The position numbers and the translations under genes were made by a program. From contig JAPEHQ010000013.1 in the NCBI GenBank assembly GCA_027405735.1, positions 1,426,001 through 1,490,000 of the forward strand: a stretch of 64,000 nt of DNA, given 5' to 3'. Under the pieces are notes generated by a model that worked only from the letters and a program-made list of their open reading frames with translations, did no database searches and was not told where the DNA came from. Source of the stretch: Mucor racemosus. Lineage: Eukaryota; Mucoromycota; Mucoromycetes; Mucorales; Mucoraceae. Below are positions 10,110 to 20,579 of this stretch, one piece after another (within the stretch, counting starts at the first letter, position 1; every line of letters begins with the position of its first letter).

Positions 10110-12937
10110 ATGACGGAGAACAACGCGCCCATGTCTACTACAAGGCGAGCAACAAAACCCCGTGAAAGAAACAGTTTACTAAAAAAATATTATGGTATCA
10201 AAGGTGCAGCGCCTGCATCTATTGTTCAACCCGAGGAAGATGCAAGACCATTTGACTTGGGTAAAACAGAATAAGAGTAAACACAATTAAGCATAGAACT
10301 GATACGAATATACTAGATGGAAATACATTTAATTCAAGCAAATATTTTGGTTCTTTATTAAAAGAAAAACCATTACAAGGGTTAATCGAGAAAGATAATC
10401 AATTAGTTGGAGGTATTTATCATGTGTTTTACACAAAACAACTAGTTTTTTAACAATATAAGCATAGAAATAAGGGAAATCGATGGAGATATGAAAACTT
10501 TAGTATACGAAAACTATAACAAATTTATCAGCGCTACCGATACTATACGAAAAGTAAAATCAATGTTGATTTTTTGCGAATATTTTAATTAATAAACTTT
10601 TGGCCTTCTAGATGAAATCAAATGTAGAAAGCATGGAATCCGAAATGGGCAGGTTGAACGAAAATATCTCAAATATATCCAAACAAAGCAAAACTATCAA
10701 CGAAGAATTAGGTCCTAATCGTCAAAAAATCCAACAATTATCCAATGTCCATAATTCACTCAAACGACTTCAATTCATTTTTGAATTACCCAACAGATTA
10801 CAGCATTGTCTAGTAAAAGGCAAATATGGACAGGCTGTCAAATATTATTCGAAAGCATCTAAACTATTGAATCATTATCAACATATGGCTGCATTCAAGG
10901 GAATTGAAAGGGATTGTAATAGTATCATGGAGAAAGTAAAAGCCGAAATCTGGGCTAGTATGACAGATCCCAATGTCACTTTGCAAAAGATTGCAGAGGA
11001 AACAAAACTGTTGGTATTATTAGGAGAAGATGCACATAGATTGTGGAAACAATATATCGATATACAAATGAATATGCTAGAAAAAAAGCAAGCGGGAAAC
11101 GCAAATCCTGCGTCAATCCAAGATTTAGTGGCAACTTTTGTTTTGCCTTTAGAAGATATTGTACATCATTTTGAGATTTTGTTCTTGACAGATACGGATA
11201 GTAATAACAACGATGATGATACAGATGGCCATTCAGTCGCAAATTTAAATAGTCAGGTACTTGTATAGTCTGTCGTAAAAGTGCTGATCTAATATTTAAC
11301 TATATTTTTATAGGACAAAGATCAAGCAAAAGCCGATTTATTACTAGCAATCAACCCATATCTTGATAAATTCTTTGAACTAGCTACTGAATTTATTGAA
11401 CTACCTGTGAGTAAAGCCGCTGAATCTATTATGAATATCATTAACACGTATATCCCAGTTAAATGTATCATTAGCAGCACCACTACAACAAGCAGAACAC
11501 CTCACAAAGCTAAAATTATCATTATTAAATCAAACACCATCCTTATCCTCAGTAGCTAAAATGGATGACCGCATGACTTTACTGAGTTCCACATGGGAAA
11601 ATGATCTTATTCAAGGCTTATTAGATTCAGCATTAGCAGGATTAAGAGAAAGAATCAATAAATTCATCACATCACTGCAGGAAATATCTAAAAATCAAGA
11701 CTTTGATACAGACGGAATTGCTGAATTTATTCAAGATACCCAAACATGGCTTATAGATCATTTGATAAAATCATGTTTATTACCTTTGAGGGATTGCCTT
11801 GATATTACCAACCAAGAAACATTAGCTCGTATTCAACAAGGTATTAAGAGTGTATGGCAAAAATTAGCCAATCGATTTGAGGTAATTTTGCATGATTATA
11901 CATAGAACATGAGCTAATTTATTAAGCAGAACGTTCATAAAACCTCTAAATTGGATAAACCATCACTGCAAATTATCATGTTGGTCGGTTCTCGTCTTTG
12001 TTATGATTTAGCAGATAATGGCATATTTCAAATGTATTCTACATTTTCATCAAAATTCTGTAAAAAGAAACAAGAAAAAGAAAAGACCAGTTATAGATCT
12101 CCTGATATGGATGTTAATATTGATCCTCGAGTAATTCCTGACATGAATGAAATGATTGAATGCTACCTGAAAACTGGACAAACACTTTTGAATAAACAAA
12201 TGATGCAAGAAGGATATCGTATTTCTAGTAGAATTCAAGAAGCTTATTTATACAAACCAACATCTGTATCAGTAGATCAAGTATCAGAAATCTGGCATTT
12301 CTGCTTTAATAGACTTAAATACACCGAAAGATTAGTAGAGACATTATATCCTCAAGAACTACCGGCTCTTTCTTCTCGTGGCTCCATAGATGACAATAAT
12401 GTAGAGTCAGAATATGATTATGGAGGACCGTATTCTCGTCATATGGTACCATCTACACATAGTTTAGCGACAGTTTCATCGATTCCAGAGACACCCACTA
12501 GCACAAAAAAATTAGGAGGCAATGATATGACGCTTAATATGATGAATAACATTGACAAGCTGTTTGCTGAAAGAGTTGATATATACCGCAAAGTGGATCC
12601 CTCACCCATTGGAGTATGTACAGGTTTAATTTTAATCATTCTCAAGGCTTTTTTGGAGGTTGTGCGTGAAATTCAAATGGATACTGTAAACTATCAACAA
12701 ATTCAAGTAGATGTAGAATATGTAAAACGTATCATTTGGCCTTTTGTTGGTGATGAAAAGTAAGAAACACTGCCTAATAATATAAATTTTTTATTTTTAT
12801 TTTTTTTTATTAATTTCTCATATATTAGATGGGCGACAACTATGCTACAAGAAGTATTGTCAAGCATTTACACACGATGCCCTTCACCAATATCCATAAA
12901 TCAAGATGAATTAGCATTGATTTTAACCCCTCAATAG
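10110..12937 (+). CDS. VPS51: VPS51, GARP/EARP tethering-complex subunit
   Basis: There are eight exons: 10110-10260, 10317-10412, 10468-10553, 10612-11256, 11314-11410, 11475-11881, 11927-12759 and 12829-12937, giving about 807 residues. The N-terminus has the LLKKYYGI segment and then the near-invariant [20 protein letters not shown] block. That block is followed by a coiled coil (about residues 105-150) and [12 protein letters not shown], all diagnostic of VPS51/ANG2. The C-terminal part keeps [14 protein letters not shown] and [22 protein letters not shown]. With VPS52, VPS53 and VPS54 it tethers endosome-derived vesicles at the trans-Golgi. Asn/Asp-rich loops (around 210, and the 160-200 residues before DKLFAER) are lineage-specific. 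Two acceptors are NAGNAG type (11474/11477 and 11926/11929), so one residue is optional at each. Confidence 0.95.
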
Positions 12938-13025
12938 CTTAGCCTATTAATAAAAAATAAATATTAAATAAAAATAAAAGATCTAGGATCTACAATTTCT
13001 ATTTGCCCTCAAATATCGGTGTCTT

Positions 13026-13460
13026 TCAATGGCTTGTAAAGGTGAAGAACGTGTGCGCAATTTGGTAAGTTTCATCATTTGTGTTTGTAATGGAATAGTT
13101 TCCATAGTAACCTTCCTTTAATAAAAATTGGTCTGGACCAAAGTTTTTCAAGAAACCATAAGGATAAGTGAACCATTTAGGTTATTCTTCAGTAAAGAAA
13201 GTAACAACCAATTTCCAATCTTTACCGCCATCGATGCCATAATATCCAGAGAAAGTAGATTCACTTTTGGCCAAATCAATATCGATTGTCACCTTTAAAA
13301 AGACAGTTTGCTCTGCTTCCCAGTTATGCATCTTGTAAGCATGAGCATTAATAGCGCCTTCACCGCCAAAACCCTCTGTGACAACATCATCACTACCCCC
13401 CTTTTTTTTGGCTATTCCTGATTTAAAATGGTCTACGAAGCCATAACTCTACTTGAAAAC
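13026..13460 (-). pseudogene. Broken DUF3472-like secreted/carbohydrate-related gene fragment
   Basis: One minus-strand frame reads SYGFVDHFKSGIAKKKG, then TEGFGGEGAINAHAYKMHNWEAEQT, KVTIDIDLAKSESTFSGYYG, DWKLVVTFFTEE, a stop codon, then [19 protein letters not shown] and [12 protein letters not shown], ending at a stop at 13026-13028. FGGEG, W-x-L-V-x-T-F and the YGFLxNF segment are the style of DUF3472 proteins. One in-frame TAA lies in the middle and a TAG lies just upstream of SYGF. There is no start codon or 5' region. The frame is otherwise preserved over about 145 codons, so loss of function looks recent. It lies convergently 88 bp past the VPS51 stop and abuts repeat family B. Long bracketed quotations are kept short; residues not listed are ordinary. 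Confidence 0.55.
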
Positions 13461-13474
13461 CCTAAATGTTTGAT

Positions 13475-14360
13475 ACCTACAATTTAATCAGCAAATTAAT
13501 AGGATGATAAAATTTCAATTCTGGATACTGTTACAGCTGTAGTATATATCTTGAAACGTTCAGCCCATTTGGATCAATATTCATTACTTATAAGCATTTT
13601 TCCAGTTGATTTATTTTATTAAGAAGCAGAGTGATCTATCAGAATTAGGAATTACCGAATTACCAATTTAGAACATCCGTCAAACCATGATGTTCAACAT
13701 GCAAATCAAACAAGATTAAGTTTCATGCATCTATCATCATGCCACTATTGAATTATAGAAGGATGATTTCAATATATCCACACAATATCCATATGTTCAT
13801 TCTAATTATATTATCATTCATATTTAATACACCCATCTAATTAGTATATAAACCCTCTCCATAAGCCCATAATAAAACGGTGCTTTTTCATTTGATTAAT
13901 TTCATAAGTTTCAATCGATAAATCACCGAAAAAAGACAGTTTCTTTTGAAAATCGTGCTAAACTCCTTTAAAAACAGCTGTTAGCTAATGAAATTAAGAT
14001 ATGCTATTTATACATTCACTGTGTATTAAGCACAACTTCAAAACTCAATTTCGAACCATTATTTGACTTTATGAAAATTTTCAAAGAATATCTGAAACAA
14101 TACATACAAAATAATAGTTTAAAAAGTAGTACACGTTTTCAATTCTTTCAATCAACGCTAGATGCATCTACCATTGCAACAGGAGTTCATTTGGATTCAT
14201 ATTTGGCAAGAGCAGATGAACCTACCGACGTTAGTGGGTGTACATGTGTAAATAGCAGTTAACCAACTTTTTGTTCAACGTTATCAAATGTTCAATGAAT
14301 CATTAAAGCTAATATTTGAAATAACTGTAGTACTTATTTATACCTATAATATCTATATAG
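13475..14360. repeat. Dispersed repeat family B, copy 1 (interrupted by an LTR)
   Basis: This matches 44510-44960 in the same orientation. Shared stretches include GTTACAGCTGTAG / GCTACAGCTGTAG, GCATTTTTCCAGTTG, TCAAAAACAG-type runs, and the block ending GAATATCTGAAACAAT. The alignment is broken here by the LTR at 13632-13925, which is absent from the other copy. There is no coding potential. Confidence 0.75.
13632..13925. mobile_element. Solo LTR (294 bp), second copy of the TGATCTATCA family
   Basis: This is a close match to 17534-17830, starting TGATCTATCA and ending CGATAAATCA, inserted in repeat family B. No clean 5-bp duplication is visible at its flanks (GCAGAG before, CCGAA after), so the flanks have mutated or the insertion has been rearranged. 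Both copies share the internal stretch ATTAGTATATAAACCC followed by AATAAAACGG, which could be the LTR TATA box and polyadenylation signal. Confidence 0.7.
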
Positions 14361-14625
14361 ATAGAGTGGCAGCCTACTTGGATTATCAATATCCGTAAAG
14401 GTCATATTTTTAATTGTGCACATAATATTGAGTCGAGTTTCGTCAAATACTCAAGTGCGATGTACCTTCCCTCTATGGGCCATCGATATCTGTCTGAAAA
14501 TAAAAGAGTTAATACCGAAATATAAATGCACTGGCCCAACATATTGACCTAAAATGACCTAAAATTGATTGTAAAAAATTAAGCACCTAAATTGAGATAT
14601 TAATTTTCTATCTTTACAAGATATG

Positions 14626-14936
14626 ATTTATCAAAATATATAAATGTGAAATAAAACTAGAAATTTAATCAAGTAAAGAGATATCGTTTATTAAAAGATA
14701 ATAAAGAGGGTTTATATGACTAATTGAGTTGAGGGAGATGATGATATGATAACAGTTATAGATGCTATCTATTATATTAATGTGGCATAATGGTGGAACA
14801 CCAAGCTGTAATGTTATGCTGGAACATCATGTTGGAACTGCGGTTCCGTTAATTTTTAATTGACATGGCTTTTGGTTCCTGAACTATTGTTTTACTTTTG
14901 GAATTGACATCCGGTTAAGAATGATACATAATAAAG
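14626..14936. mobile_element. Insertion in repeat C flanked by GATA; carries 150-bp repeat E
   Basis: Sister copies at 20550-20600 and 55160-55200 are continuous across this point (CACAAGATAGATCCAATTG style). Here the same flanks are split by about 311 bp bounded by GATA on each side. Inside, 14785-14935 matches 56095-56245 (GGTGGAACA, CATGCTG/TAACATCATG, GGTTCCGTT, CCTGAACTATTGTTTTACTTTTGG, AAGAATGATACAT, shown in pieces). It is non-coding. It could be a small non-autonomous element, but its ends are not clearly TG...CA. Confidence 0.5.
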
Positions 14937-14944
14937 ATGATAGA

Positions 14945-15430
14945 CCCAACTGAAAGCTACTCTATCGTTTTTGTTTCAGCGAAAAATATTGATTTTTCAT
15001 CGAGATAATCAAAGTAATTCTTCACATTACAGCCTAGAACCTATGGTGACCGAGTCCCAAAATTGATTTGTCAAATCGATCAGAAAATGGTCCAAAAAGC
15101 AAAATCGTTTGATGTCTCACGAACCACAAACTAAGTTGAACTAGCGTATTAAATGGTTTTTATACAGTTTTGAGATTCTGCATCTATCTAAACAAAATTT
15201 AGACAAATGTTTCACATAAAATTGTGCGTAAGATGCAATTGAAATTTTGGAGGTTATCTGAAGATATATATCACTTTTTATAAGCATATTTCAAATATAA
15301 GTAATTGAGATAATGCGCAGCAAAACTATCTATCGATTTAGTTATTGCTAAACCTTTTAGTTACATTTTTCGTTGAGGAAACAAGATTTTTATCAGTTTT
15401 TTTTTTTTTTTTTTTTTTTTTTTCAAATTG
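14945..15430. repeat. Dispersed repeat family C, copy 1
   Basis: It is closely similar to 20580-21060 and less so to 46010-46480 and 55190-55640. Shared landmarks are AAAGCTACTCTATCG, the TTCATCGAGATAATCAAAG stretch, GTTGAACTAGCGTATTAAATGG, GCAATTGAAATTTTGGAGG and ACATTTTTCGTTGAGGAAAC. It is truncated at a poly-T run (15401-15423). No gene is present. The stretch 15431-15715 is AT-rich sequence without features. Confidence 0.8.
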
Positions 15431-17533
15431 TATTAGTTTTGGTAAAACAATGTCCATATTTTTTTAAGGCAGAGTAAATAATACTGTAAGCAGTAAAAAA
15501 ATAATAAAATATTTGCTTGTCTCTGGGTAAATTTTTTTCTAAAATTTCAAAATATCCATTTCCTTTTTTTTTTTTTAGAAATATGAAAACAATCTTTTAG
15601 AGAATCTTTTTCGAGTCAAAAATATCAACAGGTATTATTTGAATAAAAGATGATATATTTTTAAAATTAAATGAATATCATGTATACTTTACTTTCATAA
15701 ATTAGTTAAAATTTGTGATTTTGTAACTTTTTTTCAAATACTGTACATCTTATACTTTCTATGTTAAAACCATTGTTAGGCTAATGTTATATGCTGTATT
15801 TTATACTTTACATAAAATAAGCCTTTGAGTGATTAGTTATACAATCGAACCTTAATCTTTGTATGAAATTTCGATGCCTGCATATCACTGCGATTTGATA
15901 TATTTAAACAGCCGCGTCCGGACTGCCCGGTGTTTTTTTTTTTTTTTTTAGAAATTCACAGCTTGGAAATATTATTAGATGGCCGCGTCCGAAGATTGTT
16001 CGGATTTTTTTTGGAAGAGTGACCATTGGTAAAAATGTGGATCACATATTTAATTTATAATAAAAACAACGTTTTTTTTTAAAAAATCACACCCAGAGGT
16101 TTATAAATGAACCAAAAAAATTCTGTGGATCTAATTTCTTTTCTCTTAGGTCTCTCATTTTAATTTGAGCTGAAAAAAGTAATTATAAGTATAATAGTTG
16201 TCGTACAGTATATTTTCAGGTTTGAAAAACAATACTTATTAAAAAAAGAATGCAATTAAAAGAGAACGAGTAACGAATCAGTTCTTCAGCTGTATAGAAA
16301 CAACAACATATAACCTACACACTCTACATGAAAATAATAATAAATATGATAAAAAATGTAAAAAATCCATGTTAACATTAATTAATAATGTACGTAAATG
16401 CGCTTAGATGATATCATTTATTTGCGTTATTTTAATTTTATTATAGTTTTTCTAGTTAAATGATGCTGCTAAAAATTGAAGATCACATTTTCTTCATGAT
16501 ATCATGTACTACTTACATTTGTTTCCATAATGTAAATGCTTATCAACAGATTATTTACTACAGATGTGAACTACTGGCAGTCCTTCACGCATCAAATTGA
16601 ATTAGTAAAGTAATTAATAACATGAATCTGGTGTGCAAGCCAAGATCATAAAATTTAGAACCTTATTAGCCGTAATTTAAAAATTACAAACAATTATAGA
16701 TAATTGCCATAACCTGAATTAATAATTGCTGATCTCTTTTCCCATCAGCTTTAAAACGAAGAAGATCAAATTACTGCATTAGTAATTTGAATTAGGCATT
16801 TAATATAAATATCACAATTGATTCATCGAGTAGATGAATTGTTGCTTTAATACTTATCACTACGGCCAAACTATTATGCTTTCCATGAGCATAATGATCT
16901 GCACAGATGGGCAGAATAAAATTTTTTATGCAGATCAGGCAGTCCAGATGAGCAGAGCAATGAGATCAAGGTTTTTTAGTCAATTTATTAAAGTATATCA
17001 ATTGTAATATAATTAATAACGAAGATAATTTGAATGGTTTAAAACAGATGTGAGTTACTCTGATTAAACAGAATTGCCTTATTATTGACGAGATATACTG
17101 TATCAATTTGAAATTTGGGGTTTGTTGAAAGAGTTCTGCTCATGCTCTTCTTTCGGGGACGAAATGGGAACAACGAAAACAACCTGTTTGGTAACACTAA
17201 AAGTATTTATGCCTTTTTAAATTTCCATTGGTAACACACAAAATCTTTTTTCTTCCCTACTCTTTCCTCAGCTCTTTTATTTACGCTTAAAACTACAACA
17301 AAAAGACTAATATTTTTTTATAAACTAAAATCAAATAGCAGGTACAAGTACATGTTTTTCCTATTGTTTATTTGGGAATAAATTATTAACTGTTAATGTT
17401 AGGGCACTTTATAATATCTTTCTTGAACAAAAAAAGCGTCCAGGACTTAATAATTTTGTTCCATTATCTACGTTATAATCAATGCTTTTTTGGTCTAAAG
17501 TTGATATCTACCTGAAGAAAAACTGGTGATTAT

Positions 17534-17830
17534 TGATCTATCAGAATTAGGAATTACCGAATTACCAATTTAGAACATCTGTCAAACCATGATGTTTAAC
17601 ATGCAAGTCAAGCAAGGTCATATTTCATGCGTCTATCATCATGCTACTATTGAATCATAGAAGCATGATTCCAATATATCCACACAATATCCAAATGCTC
17701 ATTCTAATTATATTATCACTCACATTTAATACACTCATTCAATTAGTATATAAACCCCCTCTATAAGCTCATAATAAAACGGTACTTTTTCATTTGATTA
17801 ATTTTATACGATTTACCTTTCGATAAATCA
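17534..17830. mobile_element. Solo LTR (297 bp) with ATTAT target duplication
   Basis: The left arm is continuous at the corresponding place (ATAATCA-CAG style), whereas here ATTAT (17529-17533) and ATTAT (17831-17835) bracket a 297-bp segment beginning TGATCTATCA and ending CGATAAATCA. TG...CA ends, a 5-bp duplication, and a second copy at 13632-13925 make this a solo LTR of a Ty3- or Ty1-like element whose internal region is not in the window. Confidence 0.85.
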
Positions 17831-18074
17831 ATTATAAAAGTATGTATAGTATTGACTTGATTTAAATGAATGAATAAACTCATGCTAGTCTATTTAGTTT
17901 CTAAAAAGCATTTATTTCTATTTAGTGCCCAACAGCTAAAAAGAGGAAAACAAGATGTTGTCTTCTTCTTGTATATCACTACCAACTATCAAAGGTACAC
18001 CATAATTATTACTTATTAGCTTGTTATTAATAATTGATTTTATTAATAAATCAATTTTTATAGGTCAAAAGTAA

Positions 18075-18188
18075 GTTTGTTCTGGTAGAGCATTGAATAG
18101 ATTGGCTTGGGACAAAGAGGGTAAAAAGGTGGCAATAGTTTCCAGTGATGGCCATGTTTATGTTTATGTTTATGATATTGGAGAGGTT
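18075..18188 (+). pseudogene. Dynein intermediate chain C-terminal WD-repeat fragment (right-arm copy)
   Basis: The plus-strand frame reads VCSGRALNRLAWDKEG, then KKVAIVSSDGHVYVYVYDIGEV, preceded by an in-frame stop. It is the same fragment as at 1611-1733, but the frame is intact through the DIGE end, with a 6-bp expansion (an extra VY) and a Gly-to-Val change. The SSDGHVYVYDIGE pattern is typical of the last blade of dynein intermediate chains. There is no upstream gene body. An AG acceptor-like TATAG (18059-18063) precedes it, so the source may have been a genomic 3' exon. Confidence 0.5.
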
Positions 18189-19841
18189 AGAATAAAACGT
18201 AATGTAAATCAACTCTAGCGCATTAACTATCAAGTAAGACTATATTATCATCAAATAAACTACCACACAATGATATCATCAAATAAACTACCACACAATG
18301 ATATCATCTGTAAAGGCTTACAGTAATAAGCTTGAACCAAGTGGGTACGGCATCGTAAGTTCTTGAAAAAGTTCTCAAGTATAATAAAATATCTTATTTT
18401 TAAGACTTACAAGGCTTGTAAGCGGAACATTAATTTCAAAAAATATTCTTGTCCAGATCATCAATTTTGACATTTTCTAATTTTTTTTTTCTGTTTTTGC
18501 AAATCTAGAGTTAATTATACGACCAATTATAAAAACAAAAAATATACACATATACAGAAGTTAGCGCTTTATTTGCTCAATAAAAAATAATAAACATTTT
18601 TATTGCAAAATATTACATGAAAATCCTTTAATCAAAAAACCGTTTTTCGGGCAAAAGTGCAAAATTTCATTAGTTAACATTTAATATTAAGCTTTTATAA
18701 AATGTGTATTAGCTATGGCTACAATTTTCTCTCACAATGTAGTATATTTAAACGTTGATTTTGGCATCAAAATTTGATTTTTCTATTTTTTGATCAAAAT
18801 CATGAGTGTTGGTAAGGGTAAAATGAGTCCCGAAAATGTCCGCTTAAAAAACTGAATTTTCAGATCGCACATGGTTAAATATAAAAAAAGTAAAAAAAAA
18901 GCAACTTTTTATTTAAAATTTAGATATACTGTACCATAATAGTATAGAAGATTTAGTCGTTCAGTCTTGCTATGCTCAATTACGGCGTTGCTATACGGGC
19001 TTGCTTTTGCAATTTTCAACGAATCTATGATATGACAGACGGTTTTTCTGGTAGAAAAATGTATGTTTCTATGATATCAGATATTGCCTATTTTGTTTAG
19101 TTTATGGGTTGTTGATGCGCTGTAATGCTGCTTTTACAACATTGGCTGAAATGTGCAATTTAGCAGGGTTTTAATTGCGCTAAATAATGTAAAGTCTTGA
19201 AAGTTCTTTTCTTCATGGTGTGTTGTTTCTCTCTTTTTTTTTTCATATTCCAAGAAGGGTAAATTGATCGTTTGATAAGGCATATCAAACCATCAAGCTG
19301 GTATTCTTTTCTTTTATCTGAATACGCATACTAACATAACAGACTAATGTTTTTGATATAGGTAGCAGTCTATATTAGAGACGGATATTTTCATTTACTC
19401 ACATTCTAAGACCAAACATCATTATTTACTACTGTATTGTTGGACGTATTTTTTGATGATTACCACCAGATCAAATCGAAGGCAATAATGATATTTATAT
19501 CTATTCAATAAAAAGCTAGAACTGGCTACAAGCTCACGAAGTGTTCCAGAAAAGTGATAAGATTTCAAATGATGTAGAAACGCAAAAAAAAAAAGAGAAC
19601 AATCTAATGTTTTGCCTAATTACCATAATTTTAATTGTATATATATTGTACTTGAAAACAAATCTTTTTACAGCTGACAATTATCGTAAACTAATATAGT
19701 AAGTTTAACGAAGGTTGATTTGTTTGAATTTTATGTGTGATAAAGTAACTTTTATAATCTTAGATTTGTCTTGCATATAAATTTAAGCAGTAAGTATTAT
19801 TTAAGTTTATGCTTGAGCAAAAACCATTATTGCTATGAACG

Positions 19842-20579
19842 TTATAACTATAAACATATTTACAAATGATGATAATCGTAAATATAATGGTTCTTGCATG
19901 TATTGCTCTACATCAACAATGTATTGAATTGCATTGTCTATAATCAACTGTATATTAATAAAAACGAATGTAATTTAAAAACCCATTCCAGTAAAAAATG
20001 TAATGGAATTTTGAGAATGACACAATGCTCATGTACAAACTAATTTGTGTCCATACAACCAGCTCATTACGCTCATGGCTAGATTTTATTATTATTACGC
20101 ACAAATAGGAATAATGATATGCTTATGGGCAATGCTACTATTATGCACACACAGGATTAATGTCATGCACATGGACAGAATCTATAATTCTGCACATACA
20201 GGCTTAGCATTATGCTCGTGTGCAGTTTCTTTTGTTGTTCCCGTGTGCATCTTGTTATCTTTTTAGCCATATTCAGTGGGCACAACGAAATCATCTTGCT
20301 CACCACAGGTCGGCCGTAGTGTATATATCTTTAATAGGCATAAACAAGATTTTTTGCTGGTTATTTTCTTAATGCACAATGACCTGTGGATGCTGAAATT
20401 TGAGTTATTTGCGGAAAATATTTGAGATTATTACCACATAAAATTGGAGATTACTCGGATTATTATTCATGGAGATGGGTTTTTTCTGTCTATTTCCTGC
20501 AATTATAAATGATGGGTTACCATATTATCAAAACTAAAACTCAAAACTACGGTATTAATTTTTTATACTCACAAAGTAG
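19842..20579. repeat. Non-genic region with a degenerate 22-25 bp repeat (20066-20245)
   Basis: From about 20066 to 20245 six or seven loose units of the form GCACAxxCAGGxTTAATxxTAT follow one another, with variants GCTCATGG, GCTTATGG and GCACATGG. The reading frame at 20045-20266 simply runs through them, starts at a non-ATG codon, and has no family features. The units resemble those near 2935-3062 in the inverted-repeat arm. The stretch 20340-20560 is weakly similar to 45770-46000. Confidence 0.5.

Larger units (their letters stand above)
15716..19841. repeat. Right arm of the ~4.1 kb inverted repeat
   Basis: This is the reverse complement of 1-4170. It lacks the 388-bp insertion present at 2006-2393 and instead carries a different LTR at 17534-17830. 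Its inner end is near 15716 and its last matching base in the window-limited comparison is 19841. The small palindromic and hairpin features of the left arm are mutated here (for example GTCCGGACTGCCCGG at 15919-15933 against CCGGACAGTCCGG on the left), so the two arms have diverged independently and are not being kept identical by gene conversion. Confidence 0.9.
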
